From Paenibacillus sp. FSL R5-0623 (GTDB taxonomy: Bacteria; Bacillota; Bacilli; Paenibacillales; Paenibacillaceae), in the NCBI RefSeq assembly GCF_037974265.1, contig NZ_CP150233.1:868001-932000 (forward strand): a DNA stretch of 64,000 nt, written 5' to 3'. The notes beneath the pieces were generated by a model, which was not told the DNA's origin, ran no database searches, and saw nothing but the letters and a program-made list of their open reading frames with translations. The translations under genes were made by a program, and so were the position numbers. This document shows, piece by piece, positions 52,278 through 64,000 of the stretch. The first letter of the stretch is position 1, and each line of letters starts with the position of its first letter.

Positions 52278-53498
52278 ATGGCATTACTAACACGGAACAG
52301 GGGCGCACTGCTGCTGTTAATGTTTAATATTTTTCTCGTTTTTACAGGTATTGGTCTGGTTGTGCCGATCATGCCTGCGTATATGGATCTACTGCATATC
52401 ACCGGATTCACGGTTGGATTGCTGGTAGCAGCATTTTCCTTCACCCAGTTTCTGTTCTCCCCGCTTGCGGGTCGTTGGTCGGATACGTGGGGACGTAAAA
52501 AAATTATCGTTGGCGGCATGCTGATTTTTGCCGTATCGGAGTTTATGTTTGGTGCTGTCAATGCACCAGCCTTGCTCTTCGCTGCCCGGATGCTTGGTGG
52601 TATTGGTGCGGCGATGATCTTCCCGGCGGTTATGGCTTACACCGCAGATATTACAACAGAGGAAGAACGCGGCAAAGGTATGGGATTGATTAATGCAGCG
52701 ATTACAACCGGATTTATCATCGGTCCGGGAATTGGTGGATACATTGCGGACTTTGGCATTCGAATTCCGTTCTACGCCGCAGGGGTTGCCGGTTTATTGG
52801 CAGCGATCATTACAATGATTATCTTGCCTGAATCGGCACGAAGCACAGGAGAGCAAAGTAAACCTGTCGCTGGCGCAGCGAAAGTTAAAGCTCCGGGTAT
52901 GGTAGCCCAATTGTTGAATTCGTACCGTGAGCCATACTTTTTCAGCTTGATCATTGTGTTTGTTATGGCATTTGGTCTGGCGAACTATGAGACGGTATTT
53001 TCATTATTTGTGGATCACAAGTTTGGCTTCACGACTAAAGACATCGCATTTATCATTACATTTGGTTCCATCGCGGGTGCGGTTGTGCAAGTATCCCTGA
53101 TCGGTTGGTTGCTCAATCGATTTGGTGAAAAGATGGTCATTTCAGTATGTCTGTTATTTGTAGCCGTATTTGTACTGTTGACCTTGTTTGTGCATACGTA
53201 CTGGATGATTCTCGTCGTAACGTTTATCGTCTTTCTGGGTATGGATATTTTACGTCCGGCGATCAGTACACAGATGTCCAAACTGGCACAAGAACAACAG
53301 GGCTTTGTGGCCGGACTGAACTCGGCCTACACCAGTTTGGGGAATATCGCAGGTCCAATCGTAGCTGGAGCACTGTTCGATGTGAATATTAACTATCCTT
53401 ATGTTTCGGCAGCAGCCGTTTTGGCGATCTGTTTCCTGTTATCTCTACGGGTACTCAGAGGGGCCAAAGCGGTAAAGCAACCGAAGGCTGAAATGTAA
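52278..53498 (+). CDS. MFS drug-efflux transporter (TetA/NorA-like, 12 TM)
   Basis: Proton-driven exporter of 406 residues with about 12 TM helices. The loop 2-3 motif is RWSDTWGRKKI, and the antiporter motif C region is GFIIGPGIGGYIAD in helix 5. GGAGG precedes ATG 52278; the frame start at 52254 lies upstream of that SD. Cotranscribed with the TetR gene. Substrates cannot be named. Confidence 0.92.
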   Translation: MALLTRNRGALLLLMFNIFLVFTGIGLVVPIMPAYMDLLHITGFTVGLLVAAFSFTQFLFSPLAGRWSDTWGRKKIIVGGMLIFAVSEFMFGAVNAPALLFAARMLGGIGAAMIFPAVMAYTADITTEEERGKGMGLINAAITTGFIIGPGIGGYIADFGIRIPFYAAGVAGLLAAIITMIILPESARSTGEQSKPVAGAAKVKAPGMVAQLLNSYREPYFFSLIIVFVMAFGLANYETVFSLFVDHKFGFTTKDIAFIITFGSIAGAVVQVSLIGWLLNRFGEKMVISVCLLFVAVFVLLTLFVHTYWMILVVTFIVFLGMDILRPAISTQMSKLAQEQQGFVAGLNSAYTSLGNIAGPIVAGALFDVNINYPYVSAAAVLAICFLLSLRVLRGAKAVKQPKAEM

Positions 53499-53530
53499 TT
53501 TTATAATTGGAAAAGACGTGCATTAACACA

Positions 53531-53573
53531 AAAAAACAGTCGATCACACCTAACGTGTAGTCGACTGTTTGTT
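53531..53573. terminator. Bidirectional terminator
   Basis: AAACAGTCGA pairs with TCGACTGTTT around a loop with TCACAC/GTGTAG, flanked by A- and T-rich runs. It lies between the MFS gene and the GH1 gene. Confidence 0.88.
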
Positions 53574-53599
53574 TACTATGATATTAAAGGATTATGGAA

Positions 53600-55021
<1,422 letters not shown>

Positions 55022-55050
55022 CTAATTGAATTCATATGTTATAGGTTGGG

Positions 55051-56967
<1,917 letters not shown>

Positions 56968-56990
56968 TTAAGATTGCCTGAAAACAAAAA

Positions 56991-57075
56991 AATACCTAAA
57001 CGAATGGCTATGATCATCGGAAAGATGACCTGTTGCCAATCATTTAGGTATCGCCTGCTTGAGCAGTAACAATCC
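56991..57075 (-). promoter_or_regulatory. LicT-type RAT antiterminator and overlapping terminator (PTS leader)
   Basis: On the minus strand a 29-base RAT (57075-57047) opens GGATTGTTACTGC and ends GCAGGCGATACC, matching the BglG/LicT target. Its 3' end overlaps a terminator stem (ATACCTAAATGATTGG with CCATTCGTTTAGGTAT, 57051-56991) followed by seven T. When LicT binds the RAT, the terminator cannot form. Confidence 0.93.
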
Positions 57076-57133
57076 TTGTCGTTAAGTTGTGAGACCTACT
57101 ATATATGACGCCGAAATCGTTTGCAAGCTTTTT

Positions 57134-57994
57134 TTATTCCGCGTCCAGCAGCTCGTTACGGGAAGTGACACGTTGAATATGGATCGTCAAATACACCTTT
57201 TCATCAATGGACATGGCACTTTCAAACTTGTCCTCAAGGTACTGATTGATCCGTTGCGTGCATTCAAATGCCTTGCTATATTTGTCCTTCACCTGCTCAT
57301 ACAGAAAGTTATCTCCAGAAGCAAATTGCTCCTGTTCATTACTCAACATTCGCTGCACAAAATATTGAAGATGGGTAATAAACCGAGAATAATTAAATGA
57401 ATTTTCATCCAGGGTGATGTGGTAATGGTTGGTCACAATGTTGAAGATATCATCGATAACTTCCGTAATTTCAACGGTTTGTTTCATGCCTTGAGCATCT
57501 TGACGAGCGTTTACAAAATGCATGGCAATAAAGCTGGCCTCATGTTCATCCATTTGTATGCCGAATTGTTCCTGAATCAGCTCTACAGCGTTCATGCCAA
57601 TCCCAAACTCCTTCTTGTAAAACTTCTTAATCTGCCACAAAAGGGAATTCTTCAGCCCGACGGATTTACGGTACCGGGTAATGGCAAACTGAATATGATC
57701 GATCAATGATATATAGATATTATCGCTAAAAATATCGCCCATTTCCTGTTTGGCATGACCCACAATTTCGTCCGCTAACTTCAAATATTCAACCGATGTT
57801 TCCCCAATCAGATCGATGAGTTTTTGCGGTATTTTATCCGATTTCAGCACAAAGGTTTTTTCGATTTTATCCTCATCCACGGGCTGTCCGTTTTTCTTTT
57901 TGAAGCCAAGACCGTTGCCAATGACAACAAATTCGTGACCAACCTGGTTCTCAGCCCGGATGACATTGTTGTTAAAAATCTGACGGATGATCAT
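57134..57994 (-). CDS. licT: LicT/BglG-family transcriptional antiterminator
   Basis: RNA-binding regulator of 286 residues. The CAT RNA-binding domain is at 1-55 (IIRQIFNNNVIRAENQVGHE, with GNGLGFKKKNG), followed by two PRDs (about 65-170 and 175-280) carrying the phosphorylatable His such as GHAKQ, DHIQFA and HFVNA. GAGGTG precedes the ATG. It is transcribed toward the PTS gene and has its own RAT/terminator leader, so it also controls its own expression. Activity would respond to PTS-mediated phosphorylation. Confidence 0.93.
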   Translation of the reverse strand: MIIRQIFNNNVIRAENQVGHEFVVIGNGLGFKKKNGQPVDEDKIEKTFVLKSDKIPQKLIDLIGETSVEYLKLADEIVGHAKQEMGDIFSDNIYISLIDHIQFAITRYRKSVGLKNSLLWQIKKFYKKEFGIGMNAVELIQEQFGIQMDEHEASFIAMHFVNARQDAQGMKQTVEITEVIDDIFNIVTNHYHITLDENSFNYSRFITHLQYFVQRMLSNEQEQFASGDNFLYEQVKDKYSKAFECTQRINQYLEDKFESAMSIDEKVYLTIHIQRVTSRNELLDAE

Positions 57995-58030
57995 ATATGT
58001 GTTTCACCTCAATTGGTCGTAATAATAACA

Positions 58031-58097
58031 AAAAACCCAAACTAAGGCTTAATAGACAGCCTTGGTTTGGGTATCGCCTGCTTACCAGTAACAATCC
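58031..58097 (-). promoter_or_regulatory. RAT antiterminator and terminator before licT
   Basis: The minus strand carries a 28-base RAT (58097-58070) opening GGATTGTTACTGG and ending GCAGGCGATACC, overlapping a terminator with stem CCCAAACCAAGGCT / AGCCTTAGTTTGGG and six T. A second LicT-responsive leader makes licT autoregulated. Confidence 0.92.
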
Positions 58098-58132
58098 CGA
58101 AGAAGACGCAGCTTCCTCTTTCAATTATGTCC

Positions 58133-58161
58133 ACTATACCGCTTTCATAACAGAATAACAA
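58133..58161 (-). promoter_or_regulatory. licT promoter with overlapping cre-like site
   Basis: The minus strand has -35 TTGTTA (58161-58156), a 17-base spacer, and -10 TATAGT (58138-58133). TGAAAGCGGTATAG (58147-58134) overlaps it and matches 12 of 14 cre positions, suggesting CcpA repression of the whole beta-glucoside locus. Confidence 0.7.
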
Positions 58162-58306
58162 TACAATGATTTCTGGAAATGGACGTAAAGACGTGGATTT
58201 TTGGTATAATAAGAAATGCTGGAAGTGAATTAGATGGGCTGGGTTGCATAATAAGTTACCGAGGACGGTCATTTTTAAGCATATACAGGATTATTGGAGT
58301 GATAAC

Positions 58307-58474
58307 ATGAGCAATGCAAAGGGAAAAGGCGGCACCGGCCGTGGTACAGGTAAAAAAGGCTGGAACCGTTGGCAAGCCGCTGCTAACCGGGCAAAAAGTG
58401 CCCCGAAGCCTTATAAAAGTAAAGGTACAAAGAAGAAGGACGATACCGAAACTTCAAGTGGCAAGCCCGAGTAA
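58307..58474 (+). CDS. DUF3934-family small basic protein
   Basis: Very basic 55-residue protein, MSNAKGKGGTGRGTGKKGWN at the start, Gly/Lys-rich, with NRAKSAPKPYKSKGTKKK following. The pattern matches DUF3934, a Bacillus/Paenibacillus family of unknown role; RNA or DNA binding is plausible from charge only. TTGGAGTGAT precedes ATG 58307. Confidence 0.8.
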   Translation: MSNAKGKGGTGRGTGKKGWNRWQAAANRAKSAPKPYKSKGTKKKDDTETSSGKPE

Positions 58475-58494
58475 GTATGGCTTGACGATGCCAG

Positions 58495-58533
58495 AGGAGA
58501 GAGCTGCCTGACTAACGGGTGGGTCTCTTTTTG
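58495..58533 (+). terminator. Probable terminator after the DUF3934 gene
   Basis: AGAGA pairs with TCTCT around an inner GCTGCC/GGGTGG-like pairing, followed by five T. Weak stem. Confidence 0.45.
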
Positions 58534-58555
58534 CTTGAAAAGATAAAAAATTAAA

Positions 58556-58585
58556 TTGACAGTAGTGTAAATATGGTAATAATAT
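58556..58585 (+). promoter_or_regulatory. Promoter of the MarR-ABC-2 operon
   Basis: Consensus -35 TTGACA, an 18-base spacer, and -10 TAATAT. AT-rich repeats (ATATGGTAAT, AGATGGTAGT) follow and could be MarR-binding sequence. Confidence 0.65.
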
Positions 58586-58639
58586 AGATCTTACGCAAAT
58601 TAGATGGTAGTGCTACTATATAGAGAAAGGAGCATCAGC

Positions 58640-59071
58640 ATGCCTGTTAATATGGATGAAAATCCACTTGGACTGATTCTGTCACGGACGTATCTGGCAT
58701 ATAAAAAAACAACAACCAGAAATCTGAGTGAACAGGATATTACGCCGGAACAATTTGCAGTTCTGAATGAATTGAGCAAGGCTGGAAGCCATATATCACA
58801 GAAAAAACTGGCTGAATTAACAGTGAGGGACCAGACAACGGTAGGCAAAATTATAGACAAGTTGATTCGTAAAGGTCTGGTGACAAGAGAAGAAGATCCA
58901 CAGGACCGCAGAGCGGTTTTGCTATGTTTGACAGCGGAAGGAATGGAGATGAATAACATTCTGACACCAAAGGCAAAACAGCAAGAGCAAGAGGCACTCG
59001 CCGAATGTTCCCCTGAAGAGCTCGAAGCATTCTTGAATGTGATGAATCGCATCTATGAAAAGATGAAATAA
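58640..59071 (+). CDS. MarR-family transcriptional regulator
   Basis: Winged-helix repressor of 143 residues: recognition helix region ISQKKLAELTVRDQTTVGKIIDKLIRKGLV, then the wing REEDPQDRRAVLLCLT, and a C-terminal dimerisation helix. AAAGGAG precedes ATG 58640. It lies 80 bases before the ABC-2 permease and likely controls it. The ligand is unknown. Confidence 0.92.
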   Translation: MPVNMDENPLGLILSRTYLAYKKTTTRNLSEQDITPEQFAVLNELSKAGSHISQKKLAELTVRDQTTVGKIIDKLIRKGLVTREEDPQDRRAVLLCLTAEGMEMNNILTPKAKQQEQEALAECSPEELEAFLNVMNRIYEKMK

Positions 59072-59151
59072 ATTTTTTTGACCAAATATGTGCATGTGCA
59101 TATATATGTAGTGCAATTATTTTAATTTTAACTAATGGGAGTCGTGAACGA

Positions 59152-60327
59152 ATGAAAAGCTTCAAAGATTTTCTTAAAGTGCCACAGACAAAAATAGGGT
59201 TGGTTTTTGCATTGGTTGTTCCGCTGTTATTTGTTGTGATCTGGATGACGGGTTATCATCAAGCCACGGAGAGAGTGGATCAACTTCAAGTTGCTCTGGT
59301 GAACGAAGATGGGACACAGGGAACTGAGGTGCAGAAGCAGATTGAAACGCTCGCGCCTTTCCATGTCAATGTACTGGGTTCTGCCGAGGAAGCTGAGCAA
59401 CAGATGAATGCAGGTAACTATGCGATGGTTATTATTATTCCGGAAGGATTCACTGACCAGATTGAAGGAGGTACAGAGGCGAGCTTGTCCTTTTATATTA
59501 ATCAGGGAAATGCCGATGTAGCCAAATCCATTGTGGAACATGCTGCGACCGGAATGACTGCGCAAATGGGTCAAGGGATTCTGGAATCCAAAGTTCAAGT
59601 GACACTCAATAACGATAGTATAAACAGCGATGAACTGAGTGCAGCTATTGGACAAGCGATGGCGAAGATGAATGAAGGGCCTGTGAAGGCTGAAATTAAT
59701 AAAACGAACAGCGTGAGTGATTTTGCAACATCGATGCTGCCTATGATTCTGGGCTTTATTACCTACATTGCTTCGATGACCATGAATATTCAGTTCAATA
59801 TCACGTCGAATATCATGAAGCGTAACCATTCCAAATGGGAAATCTTCTGGGGACGGCAATTGCTATTATTGTGTATAGCTGTGATCGTTCCTCTGATTGT
59901 GGATACAGTAGCTCTTCAGTTCACGGATGTTGCGAGCTCCTTCGGCGCTTTGTATCTGTATCATGTGCTGGTGAGTCTGGCTTGTATCTGTTTTACACAA
60001 ATGAGTTTTGCCCTGTTTGGCAATGCAGGTCCTCTATTTAATGTAGCGATGGTTCCGCTCCAGTTGATGACAGCAGGAAATATAATTCCAGCCGAGATGC
60101 TGGCGCCATTCTACCGTTATATCGGAAACTTTCTGCCCGCTTCCAATGGGGTACAGGGATTTATGCGTTTGATCTATAGTGGAGAAGCAGTTGGGGGATA
60201 CATGGTTCATCTTCTATTGATCTCGATTATTACGTGGGGAATTACGTTGCTGCGAGTTGGTATGCAAAAAGCAGGTAATGGACAAATGACGATGACGCCT
60301 CCAGCATCAGCACAGGCACAACATTAA
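59152..60327 (+). CDS. YhgE/Pip-type ABC-2 family membrane permease
   Basis: Integral membrane protein of 391 residues. One N-terminal TM helix (about 16-35), a large extracellular domain (about 40-190: ALVNEDGTQGTEVQKQIETL, NYAMVIIIPEGFTDQI) and five C-terminal TM helices, the ABC-2/YhgE-Pip layout. GGGAG precedes the ATG. No ATPase gene follows. Relatives export peptides or drugs or act in surface stress; the MarR neighbour suggests drug response (inference). Confidence 0.88.
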   Translation: MKSFKDFLKVPQTKIGLVFALVVPLLFVVIWMTGYHQATERVDQLQVALVNEDGTQGTEVQKQIETLAPFHVNVLGSAEEAEQQMNAGNYAMVIIIPEGFTDQIEGGTEASLSFYINQGNADVAKSIVEHAATGMTAQMGQGILESKVQVTLNNDSINSDELSAAIGQAMAKMNEGPVKAEINKTNSVSDFATSMLPMILGFITYIASMTMNIQFNITSNIMKRNHSKWEIFWGRQLLLLCIAVIVPLIVDTVALQFTDVASSFGALYLYHVLVSLACICFTQMSFALFGNAGPLFNVAMVPLQLMTAGNIIPAEMLAPFYRYIGNFLPASNGVQGFMRLIYSGEAVGGYMVHLLLISIITWGITLLRVGMQKAGNGQMTMTPPASAQAQH

Positions 60328-60363
60328 GAGTTTCCTTCTATATATAATGTAATAACACACAAG

Positions 60364-60406
60364 AAAGTGGTTCACGTATAGTTATATGCGTGCATCACTT
60401 TTTTTG
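60364..60406 (+). terminator. Terminator after the ABC-2 permease gene
   Basis: AAAGTG pairs with CACTTT, extended by CACGTATA/TATGCGTG (wobble), followed by seven T. Confidence 0.8.
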
Positions 60407-60801
60407 TTTATCTTTTATAATACCTCTACTTATACTCGTGGTAACTTACAGTGCCCCCAGTAATCTTGCATGACCTTGATAAAAGGACAACCTAAATTGA
60501 GCATATTAATGAAGCTAAAATATATGAGAGGAGATCTAGGCTAATAAGTTTAAAATAAATTGGACATGTATTGCGATGTATGAATGGAAAGAATGTCATT
60601 TAAGCTATAATAAACTTTACACTGGGATAGAGGAGAGCAACACAGTAAAGGTAGTTGATTTGTGGTAAATGAATTTTATTAAATTAAGTATTGTAATTAA
60701 TATCTATACGTGATATATTATTAATCCGGCCAAGAAAACACGAGATACACGGTGCGGTAAGCAAATAAAATAAGCTTCGAAAGAAACTTAAAAAAAGAGC
60801 T
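60407..60801. other. Gene-free stretch upstream of the rRNA promoter
   Basis: About 395 bases of AT-rich sequence. No protein with a ribosome site was found. TATAAT occurs near 60608 without a good -35; A+T-rich sequence (60660-60720) just upstream of the rRNA promoter could act as UP-element-like sequence. Confidence 0.4.
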
Positions 60802-60830
60802 TGCAAAGTTGGTTCGGACATGATATTATA
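60802..60830 (+). promoter_or_regulatory. rRNA operon promoter
   Basis: TTGCAA (60802-60807) and TATTAT (60825-60830) are 17 bases apart. A start is expected near 60837, giving a leader of about 190 bases that contains the boxA-like ATCTTTGAAAACTG (60876-60889). Confidence 0.75.
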
Positions 60831-60882
60831 TAAGAGTTGCTGAAGAGAACAACATTCGGTAACGAAACAAGTTTGATCTTTG

Positions 60883-60904
60883 AAAACTGAACAACGAGTG
60901 AGTA
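60883..60904 (+). other. 5' arm of the 16S processing stem
   Basis: A 22-base segment (60883-60904) is complementary to 62696-62717 in the 16S-23S spacer with a single wobble, forming a long stem that encloses 16S rRNA and would be cut by RNase III-type enzymes. Confidence 0.8.
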
Positions 60905-61026
60905 AACATTCTGCTTGCAGAATGAACGCGAAAGTTTGAAACAAGCCTTGGCTTGGATCGACTGGAGCACAAATGAGATTTTTAATCTCGTCAGATTCAA
61001 AATGAGCTTATCGCTCTTTTCAATAC

Positions 61027-62948
<1,922 letters not shown>

Positions 62949-64000
62949 GGTTAAGCTACTAAGAGCACACGGAGGATGCCTAGGCGCTAGGAGCCGATGA
63001 AGGACGTGGCGAACAACGAAACTGCCTCGGGGAGCTGTAAGCAAGCTTTGATCCGGGGGTGTCCGAATGGGGAAACCCAGCTGGGGTAATTTCCAGTTAC
63101 ACCTAACTGAATACATAGGTTAGTGTGAGGCATACCAGGGGAACTGAAACATCTAAGTACCCTGAGGAAGAGAAAACAATAGTGATTCCGTCAGTAGCGG
63201 CGAGCGAACGCGGAGAAGCCCAAACCAGAGAGCTTGCTCTTTGGGGTTGTGGGACGTCTCACATGGAGTTACAAAGGAACCGGTTAAGCGAAGAGGTCTG
63301 GAAAGGCCCGCCAAAGAAGGTAAAAGCCCTGTAGTTGAAAGTCTGTTCCCTCCGAGACGGATCCCGAGTAGTGCGGGGCACGTGAAACCCCGTATGAATC
63401 CGGCAGGACCATCTGCCAAGGCTAAATACTTCCTAGCGACCGATAGTGAAGCAGTACCGTGAGGGAAAGGTGAAAAGCACCCCGGAAGGGGAGTGAAATA
63501 GAACCTGAAACCGTGTGCTTACAAAAAGTCAGAGCCCGTTTTAGGGGTGATGGCGTGCCTTTTGTAGAATGAACCGGCGAGTTACGTTCCCGTGCAAGGT
63601 TAAGGTGAAGAGCCGGAGCCGCAGCGAAAGCGAGTCTGAATAGGGCGATATAGTACGTGGACGTAGACCCGAAACCGGGTGATCTACCCCTGTCCAGGGT
63701 GAAGGTGCGGTAACACGCACTGGAGGCCCGAACCCACGCATGTTGAAAAATGCGGGGATGAGGTGGGGGTAGCGGAGAAATTCCAATCGAACTCGGAGAT
63801 AGCTGGTTCTCCCCGAAATAGCTTTAGGGCTAGCCTCGGAAAACAGAGTCGTGGAGGTAGAGCACTGATTGGGTGCGGGGCCCGCAAGGGTTACCAAGCT
63901 CAGTCAAACTCCGAATGCCATAGACTTACTTCCGGGAGTCAGACAGTGAGTGCTAAGATCCATTGTCAAAAGGGAAACAGCCCAGACCATCAGCTAAGGT
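62949..64000 (+). rRNA. rrl: 23S ribosomal RNA, 5' part (cut by the window end)
   Basis: Begins GGTTAAGCTACTAAGAGCAC, the conserved 23S start, continues through GGATGCCTAGGC and domain I/II landmarks (AGTAGCGGCGAGCGAAC near 63194, AGTACCGTGAGGGAAAGG near 63453), and runs off the window end. About 1052 bases are present. Confidence 0.97.

Overview
The window is chromosomal DNA from a low- to mid-GC Gram-positive bacterium, almost certainly a Paenibacillus. The evidence is the 16S rRNA type, strong Bacillus-like Shine-Dalgarno (SD) sequences, S-layer-homology (SLH) surface proteins, a YesM/YesN-type two-component system beside an oligosaccharide ABC importer, CcpA-like cre sites and LicT/BglP regulation. 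All coding calls come from reading the sequence; no database search was possible.

Layout. (1) 0-10 kb: the tail of a GNAT acetyltransferase, then a carbohydrate locus: YesM-like kinase, YesN-like regulator, a perfect 20-bp cre-like palindrome, lipoprotein binding protein, two permeases and a GH43 glycosidase. The ABC ATPase is absent, as is usual when a shared MsmX-type ATPase serves several importers. (2) 10-16 kb: esterase, ArsR regulator plus SulP anion transporter with a Cys-rich tail, phosphotransferase, DUF4003 and DUF6713-like proteins. (3) 16-26 kb: a large SLH surface protein with near-identical tandem Ig-like repeats, a decayed amino-acid permease pseudogene, a PAF-acetylhydrolase-like protein, a MerR regulator with a 19-bp-spacer promoter, a stress-type SDR, and an unfamiliar peptidase-fold-like protein. 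(4) 26-33 kb: SnoaL-like protein, GH94 phosphorylase, GNAT, YgjP-type metallopeptidase, an ArsR regulator and a saccharopine-dehydrogenase-like gene sharing a duplicated operator, DUF1801 and isochorismatase-fold proteins. (5) 33.7-34.8 kb: a type I toxin-antitoxin locus (26-aa holin-like toxin with an overlapping antisense RNA), then a divergent pair with a small Xre regulator. (6) 34.9-41.7 kb: GT39-like membrane glycosyltransferase with a lipoprotein, a small transcript unit, a second phosphotransferase, a CAP-SLH surface protein and a conserved hypothetical.

(7) 41.7-44.8 kb is the most unusual part. It is an AT-rich island with a 605-aa UG/Abi-like reverse transcriptase convergent with a 210-aa SLATT-like membrane protein, a candidate anti-phage defence module. 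It abuts an apparently 5'-truncated gene and a run of immunity-like genes (GyrI-like, SUKH/SMI1, TPR) at 44.8-46.6 kb. (8) 46.7-53.5 kb: CBS protein, class B PBP, AHSA1 protein, a methyltransferase broken by one nonsense codon, VOC protein, and a TetR-MFS efflux operon. (9) 53.6-58.2 kb: the beta-glucoside PTS locus licT-bglP-bglA type, with two ribonucleic antiterminator (RAT)/terminator leaders and a cre-overlapped promoter. (10) 58.3-60.4 kb: DUF3934, MarR and a YhgE/Pip-type ABC-2 permease. (11) 60.8-64 kb: an rRNA operon (promoter, complete 16S, tRNA-free spacer, 5' part of 23S).
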